A DNA stretch of 64,000 nucleotides from Leptodactylus fallax (lineage: Eukaryota; Chordata; Amphibia; Anura; Leptodactylidae). Positions 26,790 to 38,542 of the stretch are shown piece by piece. Where the stretch lies: the NCBI GenBank assembly GCA_947044405.1, contig CAMRHE010000462.1:1213001-1277000 (forward strand). Reading direction: 5' to 3'. Made by a program: the position numbers and the translations under genes. Positions within the stretch are counted from its first letter, which is position 1, and each line of letters starts with the position of its first letter. The notes beneath the pieces are model-generated. The model ran no database searches. It worked only from the letters and a program-made list of their open reading frames with translations, and was not told the DNA's origin.

Positions 26790-27130
26790 TCTGTAATTCA
26801 TTGGTTTAAATGCTTTCTTGACACCAAAGTGTTAATCTGGATTGTCGATGTTATCATTTGCATTCAGCAAGCCGCTCAAGACATGTTATTTTGATTGCTG
26901 GCTCAAGCCCATGCTCCTACAAATGGAGGAGGCTGGGAGGATTTAATGAAACAGGAGCAAACGCTTGATTTCTCTTTGTCTATTAATCTGTCTTGGGCTC
27001 AGTTAAATATTTTCTGCCCCCACCATTCTTTCATTCTGTTGCTAGGAAAATGGGAGGTAAAAGTTCATGCAATGCTCGGTATGGCATTGCAGTACCGAGA
27101 CCTTTTTAATGAAGAATAATGAAGAGTAAT
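26790..27130. promoter_or_regulatory. Candidate intronic regulatory element
   Basis: A repeat-free stretch with octamer-like TATCATTTGCATTCAG (about 26849), several TAAT cores and GAGTAATTGCATATC near 27124. A 74-codon frame across it is unlikely to be coding. Confidence 0.3.
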
Positions 27131-27848
27131 TGCATATCTGTAATAATATCAAACTTCCGAAGTCAAGGGCAATTGGACATGTCCCAAGAATGTGTCTAGC
27201 CTGAGATACACTGCAGTGACCATCGTTTCAAGGGATCTGTCTTGCGAAAATATAACCATACTAGAAAACGCATTTTATTTTCTAAATTACCTGTAAAAAA
27301 GGGCTCACGTTATTCAAGGGCACTTGCTCCACAATAAAATAGAAATTCATATTGTATATTTAGATTTGATGTTTAGTATTGCTTTTCATGAGCTTTAATC
27401 AGATTTACTGATTTACTAATGTGTTTGCGTCAAAACGTGACTTCTAGCTTTACGACTTTTTTTCCCGACCAGCTAACAAGCTAGAAATGGAATATGACTT
27501 AAATAAAAAAAAAAAGGCACGTGACTTTACAGAATGGAGCATATATTAATTTGCACCAAAATTTAGCCAAACGTTTTTTGTGAAATGAATCCACAAGTAG
27601 GTTAAAAAGGTGGTACAAACCTTTAGATCACACTTGCCAACTCTCCCACAATATCAAGGAGGCTCACTCAAAAAGGGGTGACCTTCCGGCATCCCAGAAG
27701 AGTGAACAAATCTCCCAGATCAGGTGGAAGGCTCCTGCATTTACTGGGCTCTCGGTCATATGGTGTGTGACATAAGACACCACTAATGGAACATTGGAAG
27801 TAGGAGGTTACAGATTTTACAGATTATTCCTTTGTCTATATGCCTATA

Positions 27849-29497
27849 CAGTCATATGAAAAAGTTTGGGCACCCCTATTAATCTTAATCATTTTTAGTT
27901 CTAAATATTTGGGTGTTTGCAACAGCCATTTCAATTTGATATATCTAATAACTGATGGACACAGTAATATTTCAGGATTGAAATGAGGTTTATTGTACTA
28001 ACAGAAAATGTGCAATATGCATTAAACCAAAATTTGACCGGTGCAAAAATTTGGGTACCCTTATCATTTTATTGATTTGAATACTCCTAACTACTTTTTA
28101 CTGACTTACTGAAGCACAAAATTGGTTTTGTAACCTCACTGAGCTTTGAACTTCATAGCCAGGTATATCCAATCATGAGAAAAGGTATTTAAGGTGGCCA
28201 ATTGCAAGTTGTTCTCCTATTTGAATCTCCTCTGAAGAGTGGCATCATGGGCTCCTCAAAACAACTCTCAAATGATCTGAAAACAAAAATTGTTCAACAT
28301 AGTTGTTCAGGGGAGGGAAAAAAAAAGTGGCCCCAGAGATTAACCCGGTTGTTTCCCTGGGGGGGGGAGAAGGGAGGGAAGGAAGGGGGGCGGGGGGGGG
28401 TTTGTTTTAGTTCGGAGGGGGGGGGGGGGGAAAAAATTAGAGGGGGGGGGGGGGGGGGGTGGGGGGGGGGGTGGGGGGTGATCCGCCGGCCTCCCCCGAG
28501 GGGGCGGCGTTTTTTTTTTTTGGGGTGTTGTTGTTTTTTGGTTTGGGTTAAAGTTTCGTTTGTTTTTGGGGGGGGGGGGGGTGGGGGGGGGGGGGGGGGG
28601 AGGGTGTGTGTTTGTGGGGGGGGGGGGGGGGGGGGGGGGTTTGGGGGTGGTATATTGGTTTTGTGCGTTTTTTTTTTTTTGTGGGTGTGGGGTGTGTTGA
28701 GGAGAGAGGGGGTGGTTTGTTTTTTTTTTGGGGGTGTTTTGTGTTTTGTTTGAAAAAAATAAAAAAAAAAAAAAAAAATTTGAGACCTTTTTTTTTTTGT
28801 GGTGTGGGGGGGGGGGGGCATCATGCTTTGGGGCTGTGTGGCCAATGCCGGCACCAGGAATCTTGTTAAAGTTGAGGGTCGCATGGATTCAACTCAGTAT
28901 CAGGAGATTCTTGAGAATAATGTACAAGAATCAGTGATGAATTTGAAGTTACGCCGGGGATGGATATTTCAGCAAGACAATGATCCAAAACACAGCTCCA
29001 AATCTACTCAGGCATTCATGCAGAGGAACAATTACAATGTTCTGGAATGGCCATCCCAGTCCCCAGACCTGAATATCATTGAACATCTGTGGGATAATTT
29101 GAAGCAGGCTGTCCATGCTCGGCGACCATCAAACTTAACTGAACTGGAATTGTTTTGTAAAGAGGAATGGTCAAAAATACCTTCATCCAGGATCCAGGAA
29201 CTGATTAAAAGCTACAGGAAGCGACTAGAGGCTGTTATTTTTGCAAAAGGAGGATCTACTAAATATTAATGTCACTTTTCTGTTGAGGTGCCCATACTTT
29301 TGCACCGGTCAAATTTTGGTTTAATACATATTGCACATTTTCTGTTAGTACAATAAACCCCATTTCAATCCCGAAATATTACTGTGTCCACCAGTTATAA
29401 GAAAAAACAAATTGAAATGGCTGTTCCAAAAAACCAAAAAATTAAAAATAAAAATAATTTAATTTTTTTGGGGGCCCCAAATTTTTTATAATAACTG
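27849..29497 (+). mobile_element. Tc1/mariner transposon, copy 1 (sequence partly corrupted)
   Basis: The element is 1649 bp, flanked by TA at 27847-27848 and 29498-29499, and in the same orientation as the intact copy 8041 bp downstream. The left repeat and 5' part (27849-28314) and the 3' half (28819-29398) are near-identical to that copy. Two tracts, 28315-28818 and about 29399-29497, are degraded to homopolymer-like sequence while keeping exact register with the intact copy. The offset is 8041 at the start, on both sides of each tract and at the end, so no net bases are gained or lost. Confidence 0.9.
28247..29269 (+). pseudogene. Tc1-like transposase, middle unreadable
   Basis: This is the counterpart of the intact transposase at 36288-37310. 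The ATG at 28247 and the first 22 or so codons are readable, and the reading resumes in the correct frame at about 28819, giving the C-terminal half with D244 (QQDNDPKH) and E279 (NIIEHLWD) and the normal stop at 29269. The segment that would carry most of the DNA-binding domain and D153 is replaced by a G/T-rich smear of matching length. If the smear is a sequencing artefact, the true gene may be intact; as written it is non-functional. Long glycine-rich or proline-rich frames across the smear are not genes. Confidence 0.85.
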
Positions 29498-29834
29498 TAT
29501 ATATCTATATAGATGCCTATAATATATAATAACTTATTTGTCCCATGGCCATCTATAAAAGTCATTGTCACAACTGGACATCCTCTATCCATATGTCCTA
29601 ATAAAGTGACTCCTAATCTTTCAGACGCACCATGTAATACTACTGTAAACTTCCTTGTCAGCAGCCATGTCCTGCATCTCCAGGCTTGGAGTTTCAGCTC
29701 CTGATAAACTGAAAAACTTTCTGTCCAAGAGGCATAATTCTGACCCCTAGAAAAATGTGAATATTAAAAACAAAGGTTTAGAGGGTATCCAATAAGGATG
29801 GCAATGAACTCCCTAGGTTGTTTTGCAGTTTTAA

Positions 29835-30056
29835 GCTAAGGCCCCACATTGCAGAAAAGCTGATTTTTTGTTGCAGATTTTGCTGTGTTTTTTTGAGCCA
29901 AACCCAGGAGTAGCAAAAAAAGGAATGCAAAACATAAAGAAAGCACTTCTACTTCTTACTTCTGGCCTCTCCACTGTTGTCTTTGGCTCTAAAAAAAAAC
30001 GCTACAAAATCTGCAACAAAAAAAAAGCAGCTTTTTTGCAACGTGGGGCCTTAGCC
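29835..30056. mobile_element. Foldback MITE (family H-A), complete
   Basis: The 222-bp element has TAA at 29832-29834 and 30057-30059, with termini GCTAAGGCCCCACATTGC and the inverse ACGTGGGGCCTTAGCC. It is the same family as 2466-2685, and it lies 335 bp past the end of Tc1 copy 1. Confidence 0.8.
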
Positions 30057-31681
30057 TAACTATAGATTATCCCTGATTTTATTTTTCTTTCACCACATTT
30101 AGATGCTTGTAGCATTTTTTAATCATTTTATATAAATAAAAAATAATAATAATTTCATTTAAATTTGTAGTATTCATAATTATTATGTTATTAATTATTA
30201 TTTAATGAAATGCATTATTCTATAAATATTTTTGTATATATTTTATATGTTATATTTTATCAATTATATTAATTATTGTATATATCTAAAATATTATATT
30301 TCAGACTATCCTGTATTTCAATAAACAATGCTGGTGAGCTAAAGCAACTCACTAAAGTTTGACCAGAGCTAAAAATAAGGCAACACTTTGTATCATACTT
30401 TGGAGTTTATAACAGATATTTGTATACCTCTAGTTATCACATGTTTAACATTCACATTGGGAGGCACAACAGGAAAAGCAGGTGGTTCCATATTTTAGGC
30501 AACTATATGACTCCAGAAGCCTCTACAGCTAAGCTTTTATTGTTTTTACCTGGAGTTGTGAAGTTGGCACTTATAGCGTCATACTGAAGCCTAGGGATAT
30601 AGGACCACCCAGTCTGCAGACACATCTACACTTGAAATAAGAGTGAGAAGGATGCCATCACTGGTGCTTTATGCTACATTACAATTATTCTGAATATGTT
30701 TAAGGACAATTTAGTACAAATTTTTACCCCTAAAATATAAAGCCTTATACAAAATATTGAAGGTTGTTGTATTTTTTTTAAATTCAGAATACTGTACCTG
30801 TTACTTGCCACTTCCCGAATGCATGCGCCGCACATATAAAGATATATCATTTGTGTGTCTGTGCTTTTCCGCTCATCCCTGAAATGGCTCAGACAAATGC
30901 CTTTTTGGGGCTTTCAGCTCCCAGTGGAAGGCTTGTGAAACGGACTTGATTATCTCTACATTGGCAGTGGGCTGTGAAAATGACTGATCTCTAACCCATT
31001 TAGACTCGAGTCATGCAACATATTACATAAAACATGTTCAGATCTTGCTGCTTCTAATGCACTGCTCTCAACCATTTCAGATACTTTATTGTAAATTGGA
31101 TGCTGTAGGATCATAGACCCATAAAAGGCTTTGGAAGAAAATCATTTTTTTAAGACAAGTCCTGTATGCTCACAATGAAGGTCCTATTGTGTAATTTATG
31201 GAGCGAAATGTAGTATGCAAGAAAATGGAATTTGACAGAAATGACTGCAGAATGTCTGCCTTGCGTTAAGTTTTAGCTAAAATGTATGTAATTGTTAGAC
31301 TTGTGTAAAAAGGCATTAGACCAGAGATAAGAAGTCTTCTTCACTTTTCCTGCAGCTTAATTTGGCTCTCAGCATCCTTAGCTCATTCGTGGTTGACAGC
31401 TTGAGACAATAGTTGAGATGTCTGAAATAGTGCTTACATTTTCCTAACTTTTCAAAAATGTGTTAATACCAGACATGGAGGGTGATGGTGCCAGCTAGGG
31501 GCAACATACGGTACAGAGAATGTCTCTCTCAACCCTTTCCCTCTACCCTTCTGCCATTTCTGTTCACTACTTCACCTTTTGTCCCTCACCTTTCTTCTAA
31601 GTTGCTTTTCATTACTTTCTCACCTCCACTTTTTCTATTATAGCAGTTCATTGATTTATGCGTTTCTAGAACAAACCTTAA

Positions 31682-32182
31682 ATGTGTCACCAGAAAATTG
31701 CCTATTTTTTTAATATGTTAAACATATTCTAAAAATGTAAGTTGTTTTTTTTTAAATTTTTTTCCATAATATTTATATAAAAAAAAAATCCTAAAAGTCC
31801 TGCAGTTCTAACTTTGGTCACTAAGCCAAATAATATGCTGAGACTTCCTGCATAATGACCTCTACACATGTCACAGAGCATGCCTAGAAATCTCTCCCAT
31901 AGAAGTCAGTAGGGAATACTCCAGAACATAGTGTTTGAGGCCTATGGTCCATCTCCAGGAAATCATAGACTATTTTAGTTTTAGTAACAAGAGTTGGAAT
32001 TGCAAGATTTTTTATATTTTTTAAAATACAGATTATGCAATATTAGATACTTTTGTGTCAAAAAGGCAAAAGTATTGTATTTATGACACCTAAAAACAAC
32101 ATCAACAAACATTCTTAAAAATATGTTTAAAAAGACTCTATGGTTTTAACAGGGGTTCGTTTTCTAGTGACACATTCTCTTT
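31682..32182. mobile_element. TTAA-flanked MITE (family T1), diverged
   Basis: The left TTAA at 31678-31681 is followed by ATGTGTCACCAG, and the right end carries the inverse TAGTGACACATTCTCTTT. The middle keeps the family stretch TGGTCACTAAGCCAAATAAT. The right boundary is approximate. It is the most diverged of the four copies. Confidence 0.65.
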
Positions 32183-33284
32183 CAGTCCCCCATACACATT
32201 AAAGAAATTATTTTATGTGTATGGCGGTCTTCTGACCATCTCAGAAAAAAAGATTGGGCTTGTTGAATTTCAACACCCGACCCTTTTGTTCTCCCTGGAG
32301 GTAAGCCACCACCAAAGGTTTTTGGCAATGCTTACTCTCCTCATTACTAACACATACACGCTAAGCCAAACTGAGTATTCATGTCTACGAGGAAGTTAAA
32401 AAGGAATATCTGTCAGCTGAATAAGCAGCTTTTGAAAGTGCAGGGGCACTTTATTCTACACATTCTGTATTATTGTTTATATCATCATTGTGACTCAGAC
32501 TTGGTTCACACTAGCACTTGCTATACATTTGGGATTTCCGTCCCCTAACCCGCTGAAAAATTAATGCAAAAACACAAAGAAACCAAGCAAGTAAATGCAT
32601 ATCACATAAATAATTGTTGGTGAGTACATACTAAAATATATCCAAAATGAGCTCGCACAACATAAATGAGTAAAAAAAAAATCCTGTTTATTAATTTCTA
32701 AGAAATCACAAATAAATTCAAACAAACTAAAACGGAGAATTGCCTAAGCATTAAATACTTAAAGCATAATCTCCAATGGGTGATATGTGTAAAAATAGTT
32801 GTACCATGGATCTCAATGTTAATGTGCCAAAATAAATGAATTAACAGTATAGTACACGCTGCATGTAATACAGTATCATGTAATCTAAAAGTATATAAAA
32901 ATACAGAAAAAAAGTGCTAGTGCATACAATCTTTAGACAGTTGTACAGAAAACATGTACTATAAAGACAATAGTTTATGTTAAAGATAACAATATCACAA
33001 TGGCAACAGTAAAAGTGGCAAGATAACATATACCACAAAATCACATGGTAAAATGGAAACAATACCGACCAGAAGAGAATTTTGATTGGTCTGGCAGGTG
33101 CCCATGCATTACAGCGATTTCCATTTGTGACATCATTTTGAGTCGTCTGACCTCTATATATGAGCAGATATACATTTTTATATTACCATGAAGATATATA
33201 TCGTTTATTAGCACTTTATGCTCCATTACCTACCCCATTGAGATTTTTTTTGTACCTATGTAAACTGGATTATTTTAGTATGTC

Positions 33285-33286
33285 TG

Positions 33287-33325
<39 letters not shown>
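33285..33325. repeat. (AT)n microsatellite
   Basis: About 20 AT units. A second shorter tract lies at 37889-37908. Confidence 0.9.
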
Positions 33326-33327
<2 letters not shown>

Positions 33328-33530
33328 GTTTATGTATACTCTTGCTCACTTTATATTTTTTCACTCAATTTTGTTGTGTGAGCTCATTTTGGACCTATCT
33401 GGATTAATATTAAATACAGAACTATAAATGTTTCACTTATTTTCTATGGTACAACTGAGAATAGTAACAGGTTGCTTGGTCCCATACAGGGGCGCCCATC
33501 CCTGACTCAACTCTCACAGAGCTGCACATA

Positions 33531-33788
33531 GTAGTATAATGTTGTACCGTGTTAGCCATTGAAAGTAGTGGAAGAGTGAAGAAATCAGGCGATACCTTTT
33601 AGAGGCTAACTGAGTATATTTATAAGTAAGCTTTCAGAAGTGCAGGCTTCCTTCATCAGACAAGGTGTTAACACCATGTCTGATGAAGGAAGCTTGCACT
33701 TCTGAAAGGAAGCTTGCACTTCTGAAAGCTTACTTATAAATATACTCAGTTAGCCTCTAAAAGGTATTGCCTGATTTCTTCACTCTTC
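33531..33788. mobile_element. Penelope-like element ends in inverted head-to-head array
   Basis: A 258-bp insertion is flanked by a perfect 14-bp target duplication, CAGAGCTGCACATA (33517-33530 and 33789-33802). It consists only of terminal Penelope sequence present twice in opposite orientation: AAATCAGGCGATACCTTTTA near 33574 and its inverse near 33755, meeting around 33665. A short stretch (GGAAGCTTGCACTTCTGAAA) is repeated in tandem inside. There is no coding sequence. Confidence 0.75.
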
Positions 33789-34154
33789 CAGAGCTGCACA
33801 TATACAGTATAAAGCTGCAGGAATGACACGCTCATCCATTCATTCACAGTATTTGCCTTGTTTTACCCTGCTTACACCTCTTGCCACCACTGGAATAACT
33901 TGCAGAATCAAGTTGTTTATATAGGTGGGTTTAATGGGTTATGATAATTGTTAGCCCAGTAACATTACCCAGCAATAAGTCATTGACAATCCTGTCTACT
34001 CTCCCAGATTGTTAGGAGTGTCCAGAAATAGGCAGAATATTATCATTTGTGCAGCCTGGACATGAGAAGTCACTCTGAATATGATTCTTGCACTGTTCTT
34101 TAGATGGGCAGTATGTTGGCACTATTATTGGGGTCACCTTAGTGTTGCTATTAA

Positions 34155-34580
34155 AGAGAGTCTGTCAGGTCCAAAATATCTACCAAACCAATAATAGTGC
34201 CATGTAGAGCTTAACAAGCTGATGAAGCCACAAACTGATGAAGCGAGGTAGAGATCATCTTTTTATGGGTATGCAAAACAACCTGCAAGTGCACTGGAGG
34301 TGGAGCCTAATTTATTGTATTTGCCTATACACAACCATGACGCTAGTAGAGGCTGAAACTGTCATTCAGATCTAAAGGGACTGCACTAGGCAGCAAAAGA
34401 CAGTAAGAGCACTTGTGGCTGTATGTAGGTAATTCTGGCAAATCCGGCCCCGCCCTGAAGCACTTGCATGCTGATTTGCATATCTATAAAACTATTGTTA
34501 ACTCTGCATTTCTTTATTGGTTTTTCGCCACAAAACTTTGCTTCTGCTCCTACAGACCACTATTATTGGTTTGGGAAGCA
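34155..34580. mobile_element. Probable TTAA-type MITE
   Basis: The left end follows TTAA (34151-34154) with AGAGAGTCTGTCAGG. The inner sequence ACCAAACCAATAATAGTGCC at the left is inverted near the right as CCACTATTATTGGTTTGGG. The right terminus could not be placed exactly. Confidence 0.5.
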
Positions 34581-35889
34581 TTCTGGAGCTAAAATAAGCT
34601 TTAAACATAAAGCTAGTTTGGTCTATAGACATATTTAGTGTTTTATGTCTTATGTTCAATACAGATCTGACCAACTACCGATCTATCTCAAATCATGTGA
34701 TATTTTGTTAGTATCCAGCTTCAGCAACCTCCCATTACACTGAGCCAAATCCAGATTACAAGCATTTGTATAATATCAGATTTACATTTGTTATTTCTCT
34801 AGGTTTTAGATGCTGATTGGAACTAAACAAGCCATTGCTGTACATGAAACACATTGTCATGATATCATTGTGTATATACAGTATATGTTTTATTAGTTTG
34901 CTTTAGTCTCATACTATATATTGTGTATAAAGATGATTCCGTTCTAATTATCTAATGCACTTTCCACTGCTAATTTGTATTTCTTTCTTCAGAGGAAAGG
35001 ATTTTCCATAAAATGTAATGTGTGCAAAACAAAAACCTCATTTTATTTTTGATTTACTGTTTTTAATCATTTTGTAATTGTATGGTAATATGCTGGGTAT
35101 GTGCACGCGGTAATCATTACAGCTTGATCAATACCTTTCCTGAATGACATGAAAGCAGCAGGAAATTGTACTTTATACTTACCCCCTAAACCCAGCCTAT
35201 ATCTGCCGTCTACAAATCATTAGCAAGCGTCAAATAAAGAATGAGGGTGACTGTAGATAGATTCAGAGCCCCATGTGACACAGCCCCATGAAATTTCTGA
35301 TTAGAAATTTAGGATATTAGGCAGGATGTCCGCTGCAGTCCGTGCTTGGCTGCAATGATCATATTTCCATGACAAAACATGTTTAGTGGAGTCCAGGAAC
35401 CAGCAGGGAAACCAAGAAGCGGTGGCACATGAGCAGCAGGGGATTGGTAAGGTGAGTATTTTATACTATTCTGAGTTTTTGGCCAAAAATTGCAAGGGCC
35501 TGGACAACCACTTTAAACATCCAAATGTCAAAGGACACAGTTCTCTGTAGTTACCCCCTTCTTCTCTATGCCATGTAATATATGCCAAGTGCATGACTGC
35601 CATAAATGTGCTAGTATGGTAAGAATGACATTATTATACTGTATATAGGTGTCAAACCTATATGCCAGGTACCAGGTTTTTTTTTATATATAAATTATTA
35701 TATATTTTATAGTGCTCACACCATGTTGAGCTAAATTCCATGTAGGATTGACCATAGTGAATTAGAAAATTATTGTTATTTTATAACCTTAATTTGCAAA
35801 ATGCATAACCCTTTTCTAGACAGTTTATAGGATGTCGATCTATGGCTTTACAAGGCTTACATTATGTTATAGATAGCTTGTGAGTAATA

Positions 35890-37538
35890 CAGTCATATGA
35901 AAAAGTTTGGGCACCCCTATTAATCTTAATCATTTTTAGTTCTAAATATTTGGGTGTTTGCAACAGCCATTTCAATTTGATATATCTAATAACTGATGGA
36001 CACAGTAATATTTCAGGATTGAAATGAGGTTTATTGTACTAACAGAAAATGTGCAATATGCATTAAACCAAAATTTGACCGGTGCAAAAATTTGGGTACC
36101 CTTATCATTTTATTGATTTGAATACTCCTAACTACTTTTTACTGACTTACTGAAGCACAAAATTGGTTTTGTAACCTCACTGAGCTTTGAACTTCATAGC
36201 CAGGTGTATCCAATCATGAGAAAAGGTATTTAAGGTGGCCAATTGCAAGTTTTTCTCCTATTTGAATCTCCTCTGAAGAGTGGCATCATGGGCTCCTCAA
36301 AACAACTCTCAAATGATCTGAAAACAAAGATTGTTCAACATAGTTGTTCAGGGGAAGGATACAAAAAGTTGTCTCAGAGATTTAACCTGTCAGTTTCCAC
36401 TGCGAGGAACATAGTAAGGAAATGGAAGACCACAGGGACAGTTCTTGTTAAGTCCAGAAGTGGCAGGCCAAGAAAAATATCAGAAAGGCAGAGAAGAAGA
36501 ATGGTAAGAACAGTCAAGGACAATCCACAGACCACCTCCAAAGAGCTGCAGCATCATCTTGCTGCAGATGGTGTCACTGTGCATCGGTCAACAATACAGC
36601 ACACTTTGCACAAGGAGAAGCTGTATGGGAGAGTGATGCGAAAGAAGCCGTTTCTGAAAGCACGCCACAAACAGAGTCACCTGAGGTATGCAAAAGCACA
36701 TTTGGACAAGCCAGCTTCATTTTGGAAGAAGGTCCTGTGGACTGATGAAACAAAGATTGAGTTGTTTGGTCATACAAAAAGGCGTTATGCATGGCGTCCA
36801 AAAAACACAGCATTCCAAGAAAAACACTTGCTACCCACTGTAAAATTTGGTGGAGGTTCCATCATGCTTTGGGGCTGTGTGGCCAATGCCGGCACCGGGA
36901 ATCTTGTTAAAGTTGAGGGTCGCATGGATTCAACTCAGTATCAGGAGATTCTTGAGAATAATGTACAAGAATCAGTGACGAATTTGAAGTTACGCCGGGG
37001 ATGGATATTTCAGCAAGACAATGATCCAAAACACAGCTCCAAATCTACTCAGGCATTCATGCAGAGGAACAATTACAATGTTCTGGAATGGCCATCCCAG
37101 TCCCCAGACCTGAATATCATTGAACATCTGTGGGATAATTTCAAGCGGGCTGTCCATGCTCGGCGACCATCAAACTTAACTGAACTGGAATTGTTTTGTA
37201 AAGAGGAATGGTCAAAAATACCTTCATCCAGGATCCAGGAACTGATTAAAAGCTACAGGAAGCGACTAGAGGCTGTTATTTTTGCAAAAGGAGGATCTAC
37301 TAAATATTAATGTCACTTTTCTGTTGAGGTGCCCATACTTTAGCACCTGTCAAATTTTGGTTTAATGCATATTGCACATTTTCTGTTAGTACAATAAACC
37401 TCATTTCAATCCTGAAATATTACTGTGTCCATCAGTTATTAGATATATCAAATTGAAATGGCTGTTGCAAACACCCAAATATTTAGAACTGAAAATGATT
37501 AAGATTAATAGGGGTGCCCAAACTTTTTCATATGACTG
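35890..37538 (+). mobile_element. Complete Tc1/mariner transposon, copy 2 (intact)
   Basis: The element is 1649 bp and is flanked by TA on both sides (35888-35889 and 37539-37540), the Tc1/mariner target duplication. Terminal inverted repeats are long, about 210 bp (35890-36105 and 37323-37538), starting CAGTCATATGAAAAAG. Each contains an outer motif (GTTTGGGCACCCC) and an inner related motif (about 36086-36108 on the left, 37327-37342 on the right), the IR/DR layout of transposase-binding sites. It encodes an intact transposase. Copy 1 at 27849-29497 has identical length and orientation. Outside the damaged tracts of copy 1 the two differ at only about 2 percent of sites by eye, so both look recent. 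Confidence 0.95.
36288..37310 (+). CDS. Tc1-like DD34E transposase, intact
   Basis: Predicted cut-and-paste transposase of 340 residues, the family's usual length. The frame is open from 36243, but I chose the ATG at 36288 because family members begin near MGSSKQLSNDL. The N-terminal paired-like DNA-binding region has a first helix-turn-helix at about residues 6-46, a GRPR AT-hook-like motif at 59-62, a basic stretch that could serve nuclear import at 60-71, and a second helix-turn-helix at about 72-115. The catalytic triad is complete: D153 (in WTDETK), D244 (in QQDNDPKH) and E279 (in NIIEHLWD), with 34 residues between the last two. These positions equal those I know for Sleeping Beauty. 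A Gly-rich loop (FGGGS) is at about 187-191. There are no stops or frameshifts. Whether it is expressed cannot be judged from sequence; it may have its own promoter in the left repeat. Confidence 0.95.
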   Translation: MGSSKQLSNDLKTKIVQHSCSGEGYKKLSQRFNLSVSTARNIVRKWKTTGTVLVKSRSGRPRKISERQRRRMVRTVKDNPQTTSKELQHHLAADGVTVHRSTIQHTLHKEKLYGRVMRKKPFLKARHKQSHLRYAKAHLDKPASFWKKVLWTDETKIELFGHTKRRYAWRPKNTAFQEKHLLPTVKFGGGSIMLWGCVANAGTGNLVKVEGRMDSTQYQEILENNVQESVTNLKLRRGWIFQQDNDPKHSSKSTQAFMQRNNYNVLEWPSQSPDLNIIEHLWDNFKRAVHARRPSNLTELELFCKEEWSKIPSSRIQELIKSYRKRLEAVIFAKGGSTKY

Positions 37539-38266
37539 TATATAAAAGGTATTACATGTCGAGAACATAGAGCTTTCACCTGCTTCTCTCTTGAATGGCA
37601 GTCCCACGGCTATAGGGGTTTGTCAATGATATATATGAATGATACTGCCTACATTTCCTGGAGTGCAGCTTATAAAGCTCCAAGTGTCACCTGCAGATTT
37701 AGCTTCAGAACAGACAAAGCGGTATAGCCTGAAATAAGCAGACATGGCCAATGCATTGTTAGGATATTATTACCATATTAATGAAACACTGGGAGACGAT
37801 GAAGACAATACAGCACTGTGCACCAAGCATATTTGCTTCTTTATGCAACCCGAGCAACTGTTCTCCTCTGTACATGAAGTATACATGAATATATATATAT
37901 ATATATATCATAGATATAACACAGAGATTTGTCCAGTAGAATCTTGCCATAGATGATAATCATACTTTAAGCTTTTAGGTTGCATGGCAGTTGAGCAGTT
38001 GTGGAGGATGTTACCACTTGTATGTTACAGCTTAATTTTAAAGTTTATATGTAGATAAAATATTTAACTGTACATATATTTCATTGCTTATTTTGTAAAG
38101 ATCCTAAGTTATATTTTGTAAAATATCCCAGAGCTGTATTCAAAATTCTGCTAGTTGCTACAAGAATTTTCCAACATTGAACAGAATGAAGGTGCGCCAT
38201 TGCACAAAAGGCACGCAACAGCAACAGCCGTGGCTACATCTCAATAATACAGGCATGCAGGACTAA

Positions 38267-38542
38267 GGCTGTCATAGACATTAGATTTTCATCACCCAAA
38301 ATGGCCGATTTTGGCCAATGATCGCCTGTGAAAATACCATTCATGACAGCCAATGACAGATTTTACTCTGCCAAAAGAAGATCGGCCATGTTATCTGTGT
38401 TTGGCATGATCCGTCGCTTTTGGCCGATCATCAGCTACATTGGCAGACTCGTGGCGCTTTGTTTTTTGTTTTTTTAACAACTAAACTGCTTTCCTCAATG
38501 GGGTCATGACAGCAGTCAGAAATCTAATGTGTATGACTGACT
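38267..38542. mobile_element. TAA-flanked MITE (family H-D)
   Basis: TAA lies at 38264-38266 and 38543-38545. Termini of about 25 bp are inverted (CATAGACATTAGATTTTC against AGAAATCTAATGTGTATG). The interior has repeated TGGCCGAT-type motifs near 38312 and 38425. It is about 276 bp, with no coding potential. Confidence 0.65.

Noticed and set aside
26895..27119. 74-codon frame in the candidate regulatory element
   Set aside because: No leader, domain or splice logic; the sequence looks more like non-coding motif-rich DNA.
28202..28884. Long glycine-rich (+) and proline-rich (-) open frames
   Set aside because: They lie across the G/T homopolymer smear in a Tc1 copy and are by-products of that sequence.
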